Source: S141-55 sp964422065
GTDB lineage: Bacteria; Hydrothermota; Hydrothermia; WGAB01
Length of the DNA stretch: 7,494 nucleotides
Assembly (NCBI GenBank): GCA_964422065.1
Contig: CAYQZW010000082.1
Span: forward strand, 1-7,494
Direction: 5' to 3'
Of this stretch, positions 1 through 6,667 are shown in pieces (position 1 is the stretch's first letter; each line of letters starts with the position of its first letter). The notes beneath the pieces are model-generated. The model searched no databases and was not told the DNA's origin. It saw nothing but the letters and a program-made list of their open reading frames with translations. A program made the translations under genes and the position numbers.

Positions 1-1
1 T

Positions 2-1405
2 TTTGTTCTCGCTGTTCGATTACACCCTTTAAATAGGCGACATATCCCACATCCACAACGGTTCCATGAGGCCTATCGATTGGATCCGTTCTCGCTGCTT
101 TTCCACGTCGGACAGCACTACTGGTTGATCTCTATCGATCCACAGAGATCCCGTATCCATGAGGTTGCGGAGACTCTGGGGGTTGCAAGCCCGGTTCCAG
201 AACTGGACCTCCTTCGCGGGTATGAACTTCGCCGTGTTGCGGTCCCCAGGGGAGAACGAATGATCCTATTGGAACTGACCGGTCAGACTACCCTTCGCGA
301 ACCTCAGACGTTTTTGATGGTGATAGAGTTGATGGGGAAGTATTCCAACGTCCTCCTGGTGGACGGGTCCCGTCGGATTCAGTGGGTCATGAAGCGGGTC
401 ACGCCAGAGATGTCCCGGGTCCGGCCGATTGAGCCGGGTAGTCTTTATGTGCCTCCGCCCCGAAAACCCTGGAGTCTCACCGATCCACAGCGATTTCCAT
501 CGGCCGATGTGCTGAAGAAACATTTTCCGTGGATTCCTCCAGAAGTCACCGACCCCAGCGAATGGTTCCAGCGGTACCTTGCAAAGGCCCAAGAACATCC
601 TCAGCCCGTGGTGGTGTCTCATCGGAACCGTCTGCATGTGCTCCCGATGCCGGTCCCGGGAGTCCCTTATCTCCGGGAATTTCCAACCTACTCAGAGGCT
701 CTGGCATTTGCCTATCAGGAGTTCAAGCAAGAACCCAAGAAACCCTCTGTACCTCCAGGGATTCTCAAAGAGTGGCAACGGGTTCAGGCATACGAAAAAT
801 ACCGGTTTCTCGCAGAAGAGGTGATGCGTCGGAGAGAGGAACTCCTTACCCAGGGGGTTCTGCGCACGTCGTGGAAAGGCGAGGAGATCCGCATCACGTT
901 GGAAGAGGGGGAAACACCGGAGGACTTAGCCCGACGTTATGCCCGGGAAGCCGCACGGCTGGAACGCGGCTATCGGAAACTGAAAGCCCTGATCACCCAG
1001 GGGGACGACCGTCCTGCCGAGCCCCATCTCGCCCCAGAAAGGGGGCCGAAGGAACCCGCGAAACGATATCTCGTCTTCACCTCTCCCTCCGGGTTCAAGG
1101 TCCTGGTTGGCAAAAATGCCCGAGGGAACGACGAGATCACGTTCCGATTGGCCTCAAGGGACGATTACTTTTTCCACGTCCGGAACGCGCCGGGCGCTCA
1201 TGTGATTCTCAAAACGGGGAAGGCCGAACCCTCAGAGGACGATTTGTTCTTCGCCGCCCGAAAGGCCCTGGAACACTCTGCGAAGGCACGGGACGGCAAG
1301 GGGCTCGTATCCTTCACACGGGTCCGGTATCTCCGTAAACCCAAGGGGGCTCCTCCAGGTTTGGTCCTTTTGCTGAAGGAAAACACGATGGAGGTACGGC
1401 TTTGA
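2..1405 (+). CDS. rqcH: RqcH/NFACT-family ribosome quality control protein, 5' end outside window
   Basis: This family (bacterial RqcH, eukaryotic Rqc2/NEMF) binds obstructed 50S subunits with peptidyl-tRNA and recruits Ala-tRNA to add a C-terminal alanine tail, marking the stalled peptide for degradation. Residue numbers count the TTG at 80 as 1. Family signatures seen are the NFACT-N block ELMGKYSNVLLVDG (83-96), RPIEPGSLYVPPP (about 115-127), a coiled-coil middle region (about 230-310) and a C-terminal NFACT-R (DUF814) domain (about 325-441) with GKNARGNDEITF and PGAHVIL. The only start codon visible in frame is TTG at 80, which has no good SD and would cut off the first strand of NFACT-N. 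The frame is open to base 2, and the upstream residues FHEAYRLDPFSLLF resemble the family's usual R-I-x-x-I-Y-Q-P segment. The true start therefore probably lies just left of the window. The usual catalytic Asp-Arg pair reads Glu59-Arg60 here. It is a single plus-strand gene converging on the minus-strand cluster. Family assignment is firm; activity is inferred. Confidence 0.88.
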   Translation, partial: FVLAVRLHPLNRRHIPHPQRFHEAYRLDPFSLLFHVGQHYWLISIDPQRSRIHEVAETLGVASPVPELDLLRGYELRRVAVPRGERMILLELTGQTTLREPQTFLMVIELMGKYSNVLLVDGSRRIQWVMKRVTPEMSRVRPIEPGSLYVPPPRKPWSLTDPQRFPSADVLKKHFPWIPPEVTDPSEWFQRYLAKAQEHPQPVVVSHRNRLHVLPMPVPGVPYLREFPTYSEALAFAYQEFKQEPKKPSVPPGILKEWQRVQAYEKYRFLAEEVMRRREELLTQGVLRTSWKGEEIRITLEEGETPEDLARRYAREAARLERGYRKLKALITQGDDRPAEPHLAPERGPKEPAKRYLVFTSPSGFKVLVGKNARGNDEITFRLASRDDYFFHVRNAPGAHVILKTGKAEPSEDDLFFAARKALEHSAKARDGKGLVSFTRVRYLRKPKGAPPGLVLLLKENTMEVRL

Positions 1406-1425
1406 GGCCGTCGGCCCCTTACGGC
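1405..1425. other. GC-rich hairpin between convergent genes
   Basis: The gap between the two convergent stop codons is only 13 bases. An imperfect inverted repeat, AGGCCGT with ACGGCTT (one G-T pair), can form a 7-bp stem with a 9-base loop that overlaps both gene ends. Neither strand has a T-run after it, so it is not a standard rho-independent terminator. It might slow polymerase in both directions, but that is only inference. Confidence 0.25.
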
Positions 1426-2360
1426 TTGGGGGCGTGGGGAAGGGAAGAGGAAGTCACCTCACGGAGAATCGCGGGGTCGGGCTCAAAACGGTCCACAAAG
1501 AGCGTCTCTGTCCGGTAGTTGTAGCCCACGAGTTGTCGGGTTTTCCGGTCCACATATAGGGAGATCCACCCGACTTCACTCAGGCTGTTATAAGTCCGGA
1601 CCACGATCGTGTGGGTTTGGGGATCTTCGTAAGCCTCTCTCAAGCCGAAACCGTCAAAGGAGCCGATGATCAGGTCAATCCCCTGGACCCGTCGGGCGAG
1701 CATGGTATCCCGTTGGAACCCCATATTGGACAGGACCCAGATCAGATCTGCGCCGACGCTCCGAAGTGAATCCACCATCTTTTGGGCAGTCTCAATATCC
1801 CGCGTAAAGAAGAGCCCTTGTTGGTTCCGCTTCCAGAGGTAGAGTACGGCATTTTCGGTGATCAACCCGATGACCCCGATTCGGACTCCTTGCACATCCA
1901 GCATCATGGTTCGGTGAAGGAACGAGGGGGTCTGGGAGGGGTTGGAGGCGAGGCGGAGATTGGAGGAGATCAAGGGGAATCGGGCAAGTTCGGCAAGGGT
2001 CTCAAGCCCCTGAAGCCCCAAGTAGAGGTCCCGAAGCCCCACGTTCATCAAGTCGTAACCCAGGAGGTTCATGATCTCCGCCGTACGTCTCGGGTCTGAG
2101 CCTTCTCCCATCAAATTTCCACCCAATGCACCTCCGGCATCGACGAGGAAAAAGGTGTCGGCGTCCAGGTGTGCAATGGCGCGTGCCTCGTCCAGAAAGG
2201 TCTTCAGAGACGCCGCACCGCCGAGGAGGGGTGGGAAATTCGGGTTGATCCAGGTGGCATATCGGGGCGCCAGCATCCCCGCCACTTCGCCAGTGAATGC
2301 GACATCAATCCTCAGATAGGGACCGGCAACCAGAAAGATTGAGAGGAGGAAAAAGTTCAT
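1419..2360 (-). CDS. Exported 5'-nucleotidase/UshA-like metallophosphoesterase homologue, probably catalytically dead
   Basis: The 313-residue protein has a short hydrophobic N-terminus (FFLLSIFLVAG, 3-13) and is probably exported or membrane-anchored, although it lacks a basic n-region. The rest follows the UshA/5'-nucleotidase N-terminal phosphoesterase fold in order: LRIDVAFTGEVAGM (16-29), LGGAASLKTF (46-55), FFLVDAGGALGG (70-81), MNLLGYDLMNVGLRDLYLGL (97-116), FPLISSNL (128-135), VRIGVIGLITENA (159-171) and VQGIDLIIGSFDG (225-237). By my alignment each metal-binding motif is altered: GDxHG is TGEVAG, DAGD is DAGG, GNHE is GLRD, SHLG is SNMG and GGHSH is GSFDG. It lacks the usual C-terminal nucleotidase domain. 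The start ATG overlaps the stop of the upstream HKD gene (ATGA) and has no SD of its own, so translation is probably coupled. A binding or structural role is more likely than hydrolysis; the substrate is unknown. Confidence 0.75.
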   Translation of the reverse strand: MNFFLLSIFLVAGPYLRIDVAFTGEVAGMLAPRYATWINPNFPPLLGGAASLKTFLDEARAIAHLDADTFFLVDAGGALGGNLMGEGSDPRRTAEIMNLLGYDLMNVGLRDLYLGLQGLETLAELARFPLISSNLRLASNPSQTPSFLHRTMMLDVQGVRIGVIGLITENAVLYLWKRNQQGLFFTRDIETAQKMVDSLRSVGADLIWVLSNMGFQRDTMLARRVQGIDLIIGSFDGFGLREAYEDPQTHTIVVRTYNSLSEVGWISLYVDRKTRQLVGYNYRTETLFVDRFEPDPAILREVTSSSLPHAPKP

Positions 2361-2932
2361 TGGGGCAACAGATAGGCCGGCACCTCACGTGTAGAGAGCC
2401 GGAGGATATCTTGGAAGTGTTTCTCGTATTGCCGAGCCACTTCCGGGGAGATGACCATGACCGAGGCTTCGTTGTTCCGCTCTAAGGCATAGAAACTCCA
2501 GTTGTGGGACCCGACAATCGTGATGGAATCGTCTACAATGATCAACTTGTCGTGTGTGGTCACATCCACGGGATCATAAAACACCTCAATCCCGACTTTT
2601 TTCAGCGAATCGCCGACCATCTTGTTCTGGAGGGTATTGGACCGGTTCCATTCGGAGCAGTCCAGAATCACTTTGACGTCCACGCCCCGCTGTTTCGCTG
2701 CAATAAGGTCTCCGATAATGACCGAATTGGCGTCGTTGGGGTAGTTCGGGTAGTACCGGAAGGTGAACATGGCGATATGGATGGATTTCTGGGCGTTTTG
2801 TAACGCCTCGTGCAGGGCAGGCAAGTATTCCCGGTTGTAAATCGGTTTGACCTTGGCATCTGCGAACTCGGTCTGGCCCCAGACACCGACAACCCCTAAA
2901 ACGAAGAACAAGGAAATGGTGCGAAGTCTCAT
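2357..2932 (-). CDS. Secreted single-HKD phospholipase D-like protein (Nuc-type nuclease candidate)
   Basis: The 191-residue protein starts with a typical signal peptide: Arg2 and Arg4, then a hydrophobic core ISLFFVLGVVGVWG (6-19), with likely cleavage near residue 19-20. The mature part is one PLD domain. It has the strand SIHIAMFTF (50-58), the RGVDVKVILD strand (82-91) and one complete HKD motif, His127-x-Lys129-x4-Asp134 in HDKLIIVDD. The family's GSHNWS block (141-146) and NNEASVMV (153-160) follow. Proteins with a single HKD motif, such as bacterial Nuc, work as dimers and usually cut DNA or RNA phosphodiester bonds through a phosphohistidine intermediate; some act on lipids. The size matches Nuc-type enzymes. 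The ATG lies 1 base after the serS stop, with GGAGA within the serS end as SD, so it is probably cotranscribed with serS. It overlaps the next gene by 4 bases. Export and fold are well supported; the substrate is inferred. Confidence 0.85.
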   Translation of the reverse strand: MRLRTISLFFVLGVVGVWGQTEFADAKVKPIYNREYLPALHEALQNAQKSIHIAMFTFRYYPNYPNDANSVIIGDLIAAKQRGVDVKVILDCSEWNRSNTLQNKMVGDSLKKVGIEVFYDPVDVTTHDKLIIVDDSITIVGSHNWSFYALERNNEASVMVISPEVARQYEKHFQDILRLSTREVPAYLLPQ

Positions 2933-2933
2933 G

Positions 2934-4214
2934 TTATTTCTCCGGCTCGATCACCTCTAATCCCCCCATGTAGGGGCGGAGGACCTCAGGGACCACAATA
3001 GAACCGTCTTTCTGTTGGTAATTCTCCAGAATCGCGATGAACGTGCGTGGGGTGGCCAGGCCGGAGCCATTGAGGGTGTGGACATATTCCACCCGCCCGT
3101 CCCTTCGACGGAACCGGGTCCGGGTCCGGCGGGCCTGGAAATCCTCGGTATTGGAAATCGACGAGACTTCCAGCCAGCGCTGGATCCCTGGTGCCCAGGC
3201 CTCCAAATCATAGGTCTTGGTCGCCGCAAACCCTAAGTCACCGGTGCAGAGTTGGACAACCCGGTAAGGAATCTTCAGGAGTTGGAGAATCTCTTCAGCG
3301 TCCTGGCGCATCTTTTCCAGTTCTTCATAGGACTCTTCGGGCTTCGTGAACTTGAAGAGTTCTACCTTGTTGAACTGGTGGAGCCGGATCATGCCGCGGA
3401 CATCCTTGCCATACGACCCGGCCTCCCGCCGAAAACAGGCCGTATAAGCCGTGTAATAGAGCGGCAAATCCTTTTCGTCCAGAATCTGGTCCCGGTGAAG
3501 GTTCGCCAATGCGACCTCGGCGGTCGGGATCAGATATAAATCGTCCTTTTCGGTGTAGTACATCTCTTCCTGGAATTTGGGCAACTGTCCAGATCCGTAC
3601 ATGGTCTCTGGCCGGACCAGAACCGGAGGGAAAACCTCCTTGTAGCCGTGTTTCTGGGTATGGTAGTCCAGGAAAAAGTTGATCAGTGCGCGTTCCAGGA
3701 GCGCGCCTTTGCCGGTATAGGTGATGAAACGAGACCCTGAGATCTTCCCGGAGATGTCAAAATTCAGGATACCCAAGGCGGGTCCTAAATCCCAGTGCGG
3801 CTTGGGCTCAAAATCAAAAGACGGGAGTTCCCCCCATTCGGCAATGACGACGTTGTCCTTTTCGTCTTTACCTAAGGGAACGCTGGCGTGCGGGATGTTG
3901 GGGATGAGACTCCATTCGTAATTGAATTTTTGTTCAATCTCTTTGAGCGTTTTCTCCAGTTCAGAGATGCGATCGCCGACTTTGCGGACTTCTTCAATCA
4001 CAGACTGGGCGTCTTTGCCTTCTCGTTTGAGTTGTGCGACGAGCCGGGATTTCTCGTTCCGGATCCGTCGGAGATCGTCCAGTTCGGTTTGGATCCTGCG
4101 GCGTTCCGTATCCAGTTCCTGGAGGTCCTCCAGTACCGAGGGGTCGTACCCTCGGCGAATCAATCCCTGCCTCAGGGTCTCCAACTCGCTTCGGAGATAC
4201 TTCAGGTCTAAAAT
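2934..4214 (-). CDS. serS: Seryl-tRNA synthetase, probable ATT start
   Basis: This cytoplasmic class II synthetase charges tRNA-Ser, and tRNA-Sec where present, using ATP. With the start at 4214 it has 426 residues, normal for bacterial SerRS. Residues about 30-105 form the long antiparallel coiled-coil arm that holds the tRNA. The catalytic core shows GSRFITYTGKGALLERALINF (160-180), the serine-pocket TAEV (231-234), motif 2 FRREAGSYGKDVRGMIRLHQ (261-280), CTGDLGFAATKTYDLEAW (323-340), SSISNTEDFQARR (351-363) and motif 3 NGSGLATPRTFIAILENYQ (382-400). The first conventional start codon, TTG at 4184, removes ten residues and has no SD. Directly upstream, ATT at 4214 gives (M)LDLKYLRSELET, the normal SerRS N-terminus, and is preceded by GGAGG with 6 bases of spacing. 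No in-frame ATG, GTG or TTG lies near that SD. The function is certain; the ATT start is a strong inference. Confidence 0.96.
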   Translation of the reverse strand: MLDLKYLRSELETLRQGLIRRGYDPSVLEDLQELDTERRRIQTELDDLRRIRNEKSRLVAQLKREGKDAQSVIEEVRKVGDRISELEKTLKEIEQKFNYEWSLIPNIPHASVPLGKDEKDNVVIAEWGELPSFDFEPKPHWDLGPALGILNFDISGKISGSRFITYTGKGALLERALINFFLDYHTQKHGYKEVFPPVLVRPETMYGSGQLPKFQEEMYYTEKDDLYLIPTAEVALANLHRDQILDEKDLPLYYTAYTACFRREAGSYGKDVRGMIRLHQFNKVELFKFTKPEESYEELEKMRQDAEEILQLLKIPYRVVQLCTGDLGFAATKTYDLEAWAPGIQRWLEVSSISNTEDFQARRTRTRFRRRDGRVEYVHTLNGSGLATPRTFIAILENYQQKDGSIVVPEVLRPYMGGLEVIEPEK

Positions 4215-4225
4215 GGCACACCTCC
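4215..4225 (-). promoter_or_regulatory. Ribosome binding site that decides the serS start
   Basis: Reading the minus strand, GGAGG (4225-4221) is followed by TGTGCC and then ATT (4214-4212). Two GTG triplets overlap this spacer but are out of frame, and one of them runs straight into TAG. The SD position therefore points to ATT as the initiator. Confidence 0.75.
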
Positions 4226-4229
4226 GGGT

Positions 4230-4303
4230 TTGGGGTTTGCCCCTTATTTTAAGGGTAGGGAGGCGGTTCAGCCAGGTACTTTAGGGTTCAGGGCCTGGCC
4301 CCC
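4230..4303 (-). promoter_or_regulatory. Weak promoter candidate and hairpins upstream of serS
   Basis: The minus strand carries TAAAAT (4251-4246) inside TAAAATAAG, the same nine bases as the riboswitch promoter's -10 region. At 17 bases upstream there is only TGGCTG, a poor -35. The -10 lies in a perfect inverted repeat, CCCTTA-AAA-TAAGGG (4255-4241), followed by GGGG-CAAA-CCCC (4243-4232), whose stem overlaps it, so the two hairpins compete. Farther up, GCCAGG and CCTGGC (between about 4299 and 4270) can pair over a 17-base loop. None has a T-run, so I do not call a terminator. serS may have its own start here, read-through from the macro gene, or both. Confidence 0.35.
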
Positions 4304-4849
4304 TCAGGACAGCCCCAGTTGCTCCACGGCTTTTAGGTAGAAATCGGCTGTTTCCTTTGAGATGTCAATCAGGCGGACTTCCTGAAGGGATTTTGCTTCC
4401 TCTCGGAGAAACTCCACGACGGTCCGGAGAATGATCTCGGTCCCCCGATCCTTTGGAAACCCGAAGATTCCGGTGGAGATGGCGGGCATGGCGACCGATG
4501 AGATCCCGAGTTCCTCAGCGCGCCTGAGGGCGTTCCATACCGCCTGAGCCAGTTTCCGCTCTTCGTCGCCCTCGCCCATCCGTGGGCCAACGGCATGGAT
4601 CACATACTTGGCAGGGAGTTTACCCGCCGTGGTCACGACCGCGCCGCCAACGGGCACATAGCCGATCCGGTCACTCTCCTCCTGAATGACCTTTCCCCCT
4701 TTCCGGACAATAGCCCCAGCAACGCCGCCGCCATGTTTTAGGTGGGAGTTCGCCGCATTGACGATCGCGTCCACCGCTTCTTCTGTAATATCCCCAACCC
4801 CGATCAATACCTTTCGGCCACTGATTTCCAGAGTTTTCCGGACATCCAT
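4304..4849 (-). CDS. Macro-domain protein (ADP-ribose-type ligand binding or hydrolysis)
   Basis: The 181-residue protein is a stand-alone macro domain of the Af1521/MacroD/YmdB kind. Visible signatures are GDIT (19-22), AIVNAANSHLKHGGGVAGAI (28-47), the substrate-loop Asn residues 31 and 34, the strand VIHAVGP (83-89) and the phosphate-binding loop PAISTGIFGFP (122-132). Such proteins bind ADP-ribose and often hydrolyse mono-ADP-ribosyl-protein bonds, O-acetyl-ADP-ribose or ADP-ribose-1''-phosphate in the cytoplasm; the sequence does not say which. There is no signal peptide or extra domain. The ATG is preceded by AGGAGG with 7 bases of spacing and lies 15 bases after the thiE stop, so it looks like the last gene of the TPP-riboswitch operon. 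A macro domain is an unusual member of a thiamine operon. The fold is certain; the link to thiamine rests on position alone. Confidence 0.92.
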   Translation of the reverse strand: MDVRKTLEISGRKVLIGVGDITEEAVDAIVNAANSHLKHGGGVAGAIVRKGGKVIQEESDRIGYVPVGGAVVTTAGKLPAKYVIHAVGPRMGEGDEERKLAQAVWNALRRAEELGISSVAMPAISTGIFGFPKDRGTEIILRTVVEFLREEAKSLQEVRLIDISKETADFYLKAVEQLGLS

Positions 4850-4864
4850 GACGGAACCTCCTGT

Positions 4865-5530
4865 TCAGGTCTCTCCTTCGGAACCCTTCTTTTGAATATA
4901 CCGACGGAGGACCATTTTCAAGGCATAGGCAGCGCGTTCTGGATCCGGATGCCCAAAGATGGCCGAAATGACGGCGACAGCGTCCGGTCTCCCCTGCTCC
5001 ATCAACAGGGGCAAATTCTCCAATGTAATCCCGCCAATCGCCACGATGGGGATCCTCAGGACCTTCCGAGCCTCGCGCAGGACCTCTAAGGGGACCACCG
5101 GTTCGTCGGGTTTGGTCGGTGACGGGAACATGGCGCCAAATGCGACATAATCTGCCCCTTCTTCCTGCAGTCTCAGGGCGAGGTCGAGGTCTCCGTAAGC
5201 GGACGCCCCGATGATGGCCCTGGGTCCTAACAGGGCCCGGGCCTCCGGGATCGGGGGATCGTCCCTACCCACATGCACCCCATCCGCCCCAATGGCCTTT
5301 GCAATCTCCGGATGGTCGTTGACGATCAAGGGGACACGGTATCGTCGGCAAAGCCTCAGGAGTTGGCGTCCTCTTTCAATCACGAAGTCCCTGGGTTTGT
5401 CCTTCTCCCGGAGTTGGAGCACGTCCACCCCGCCCCGGAGCGCCTGTTCCACGACCTCCAGGAACCGATCCTCCGGGATCCACCCCGGGTCCGTGATCGC
5501 ATAGAGGGGGCCAATCCGTTTGAGGCTCAC
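4865..5530 (-). CDS. thiE: Thiamine phosphate synthase
   Basis: ThiE joins HMP diphosphate and thiazole phosphate to form thiamine monophosphate, releasing pyrophosphate, in the cytoplasm. The 221-residue TIM barrel is of normal length and has the family motifs in order: YAITD (10-14), VLQLREK (37-43) for pyrophosphate binding, VNDHPEIA (70-77), GVHVGRDD (84-91) with the Mg-binding Asp, GAS (108-110), DYVAFGAMFPSPTK (127-140) with Thr-Lys for the thiazole phosphate, IPIVAIGGI (160-168) and AVISAI (186-191). The start is GTG at 5530, overlapping the upstream stop codon (GTGA). A purine-rich AGGGG just inside the end of the upstream gene may act as SD, and coupling to that gene is likely. It therefore falls under the same TPP riboswitch. 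No missing active-site residue was seen. Confidence 0.95.
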   Translation of the reverse strand: MSLKRIGPLYAITDPGWIPEDRFLEVVEQALRGGVDVLQLREKDKPRDFVIERGRQLLRLCRRYRVPLIVNDHPEIAKAIGADGVHVGRDDPPIPEARALLGPRAIIGASAYGDLDLALRLQEEGADYVAFGAMFPSPTKPDEPVVPLEVLREARKVLRIPIVAIGGITLENLPLLMEQGRPDAVAVISAIFGHPDPERAAYALKMVLRRYIQKKGSEGET

Positions 5531-6594
5531 CGGAGCCCCTCTTCAAAGGCCCGTCGGATCGCGGCCCAGAACGGATCTACCCGGGGATGCTCCAGCGGCT
5601 TCTTCACGCCGTTCTCCACGATCCAGAGCCCCTGGTCTTCAGGCAAAACCTCCCCCACAATGGCGGCGGGGATGCCCTTGGCTTCCAGCCGTCGGACCAC
5701 TTCGTCCACCTTATGGGGTCTCACCGTCATCACCAGGGTCCCCTCACTGATGGAGATATACGGATCCATCCAGAACCGATCCGCAATCGCTTGAACCGCG
5801 GGGTGAACCGGGATTTTGTCCTTATCGACGATCAGGCCGACATGGGACGCACGGGCAACCTCATAGAGCCCGCCGATCACCCCACATTCCGTGGCGTCGT
5901 GCATGGCGGTCACCCCGTCGTCCCGAACCCCGACCTCAACGGCTGTCAAGGCGTCGTCCACCGTGGACATTTTGTAGAAGAAGGACTGGCCAGCCTCCAG
6001 GATATCTTCACCCAGATCTCGCCGGATGGTCTCCACAAAGGTAGACGCAAAGATCCCGGTGGCTTCAATCGCGGCTCCTTTGGTGATGACGAGGGCATCG
6101 CCGGGGCGTGCCATTTCAGGGGTCAGGTACTTGTCTTCGGGGCCGATGGCGATGAAGGTCGCTCCGCCCACCATGGGGTAGTCGGTGCCGTCGTATCGTG
6201 CGGTGTGGCCGGCCACGATCGCCGCGCCATATTTCTTGGATTCTCGGTCCCAGATCCGCCAGATGATCTCAAACTCCTCTTCGGTGATCCCTACGGGCAG
6301 ATTGAAGTCGGGAATGATGAAGGCGGGCGGGAACCCCGAGGTCGTGACATCCGAAGCGAGGATGTGCCAGGAGAACCAGGCCGCTTTCTCCCAGCCGTAT
6401 TGAGGGACGATGTAAATGGGATCGGTCGTGATGGCCATCACCTTGCCGTCGCCAATCCGGACGATGCCGTTGTCCACACCGTGTCGAGGGCCAACGAGGA
6501 CATCCTGCCTGCGAGCACCGAGTCGGGGATAGATGAACGCATCGAAGAACTCCGACGAGATCTTCCCGATCTCTGGGAATGTTGCACGTTCCAT
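5527..6594 (-). CDS. PurM/HypE/ThiL-superfamily (AIR synthase-related) protein, candidate thiamine-phosphate kinase
   Basis: The 355-residue protein belongs to the PurM/SelD/HypE/ThiL ATP-binding superfamily. The N-terminal domain shows VGPRHGVDNGIVRIGDG (34-50), MAITTDPIYIVP (53-64), ILASDVTTSGFPP (78-90) and IVAGHTAR (126-133). The C-terminal domain shows PGDALVITKG (164-173) and AMHDATECGVIGGLYEVARAS (230-250), close to HypE/PurM M-x-D-x-T-x-G-G. It does not look like standard ThiL: the GDDAA motif is replaced by GVDNG, keeping one Asp (41). It is the first gene behind a TPP riboswitch and overlaps thiE by 4 bases, which suggests it carries out or replaces the ThiL step (thiamine phosphate to TPP). 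A HypE-like or unknown kinase role is possible. A GTG at 6633 would add 13 residues, but the SD (GGAGG, 6607-6603, 8-base spacing) fits ATG 6594, and the extension would run through the expression platform. Superfamily is firm; the reaction is inferred. Confidence 0.88.
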   Translation of the reverse strand: MERATFPEIGKISSEFFDAFIYPRLGARRQDVLVGPRHGVDNGIVRIGDGKVMAITTDPIYIVPQYGWEKAAWFSWHILASDVTTSGFPPAFIIPDFNLPVGITEEEFEIIWRIWDRESKKYGAAIVAGHTARYDGTDYPMVGGATFIAIGPEDKYLTPEMARPGDALVITKGAAIEATGIFASTFVETIRRDLGEDILEAGQSFFYKMSTVDDALTAVEVGVRDDGVTAMHDATECGVIGGLYEVARASHVGLIVDKDKIPVHPAVQAIADRFWMDPYISISEGTLVMTVRPHKVDEVVRRLEAKGIPAAIVGEVLPEDQGLWIVENGVKKPLEHPRVDPFWAAIRRAFEEGLR

Positions 6595-6601
6595 GACACA
6601 T

Positions 6602-6667
6602 GCCTCCTTTTGTTGAGTGTGCCAGCAGGACACCGGAGGCGGGGAATGGGGCGGAAGGGAATGGCAC
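6602..6667 (-). promoter_or_regulatory. Riboswitch expression platform (SD-sequestering)
   Basis: On the minus strand GCCTCC (6640-6635) is a perfect complement of GGAGGC (6607-6602), which contains the SD of the first thiamine-operon gene. A competing helix can form between GTGCCA (6667-6662), which overlaps the 3' strand of riboswitch stem P1, and TGGCAC (6624-6619). That helix encloses the anti-SD, so it excludes both P1 and the SD-blocking hairpin. TPP binding should stabilise P1, free the anti-SD and shut translation. There is no T-run, so control looks translational. Pairings are seen directly; the mechanism is inferred. Confidence 0.65.

Noticed and set aside
529..1338. 269-codon open frame inside the RqcH gene in another plus-strand frame
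   Set aside because: Low-complexity, Arg/Ser/Gly-rich translation typical of a shifted frame of a GC-rich gene; the overlapping frame has clear NFACT motifs.
1405..1425. Bidirectional rho-independent terminator
   Set aside because: The hairpin has no T-run on either strand, so it is listed only as a hairpin.
4215..4303. T-box leader for serS
   Set aside because: Synthetase genes often carry T-boxes, but this gap is too short, has no T-box consensus and has no terminator.
6595..6633. GTG at 6633 as start of the PurM-like gene
   Set aside because: It lies within the riboswitch expression platform, adds a Cys/Trp/Gln-rich tail with no family similarity, and the only good SD serves ATG 6594. 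The ATG at 6601 is out of frame.
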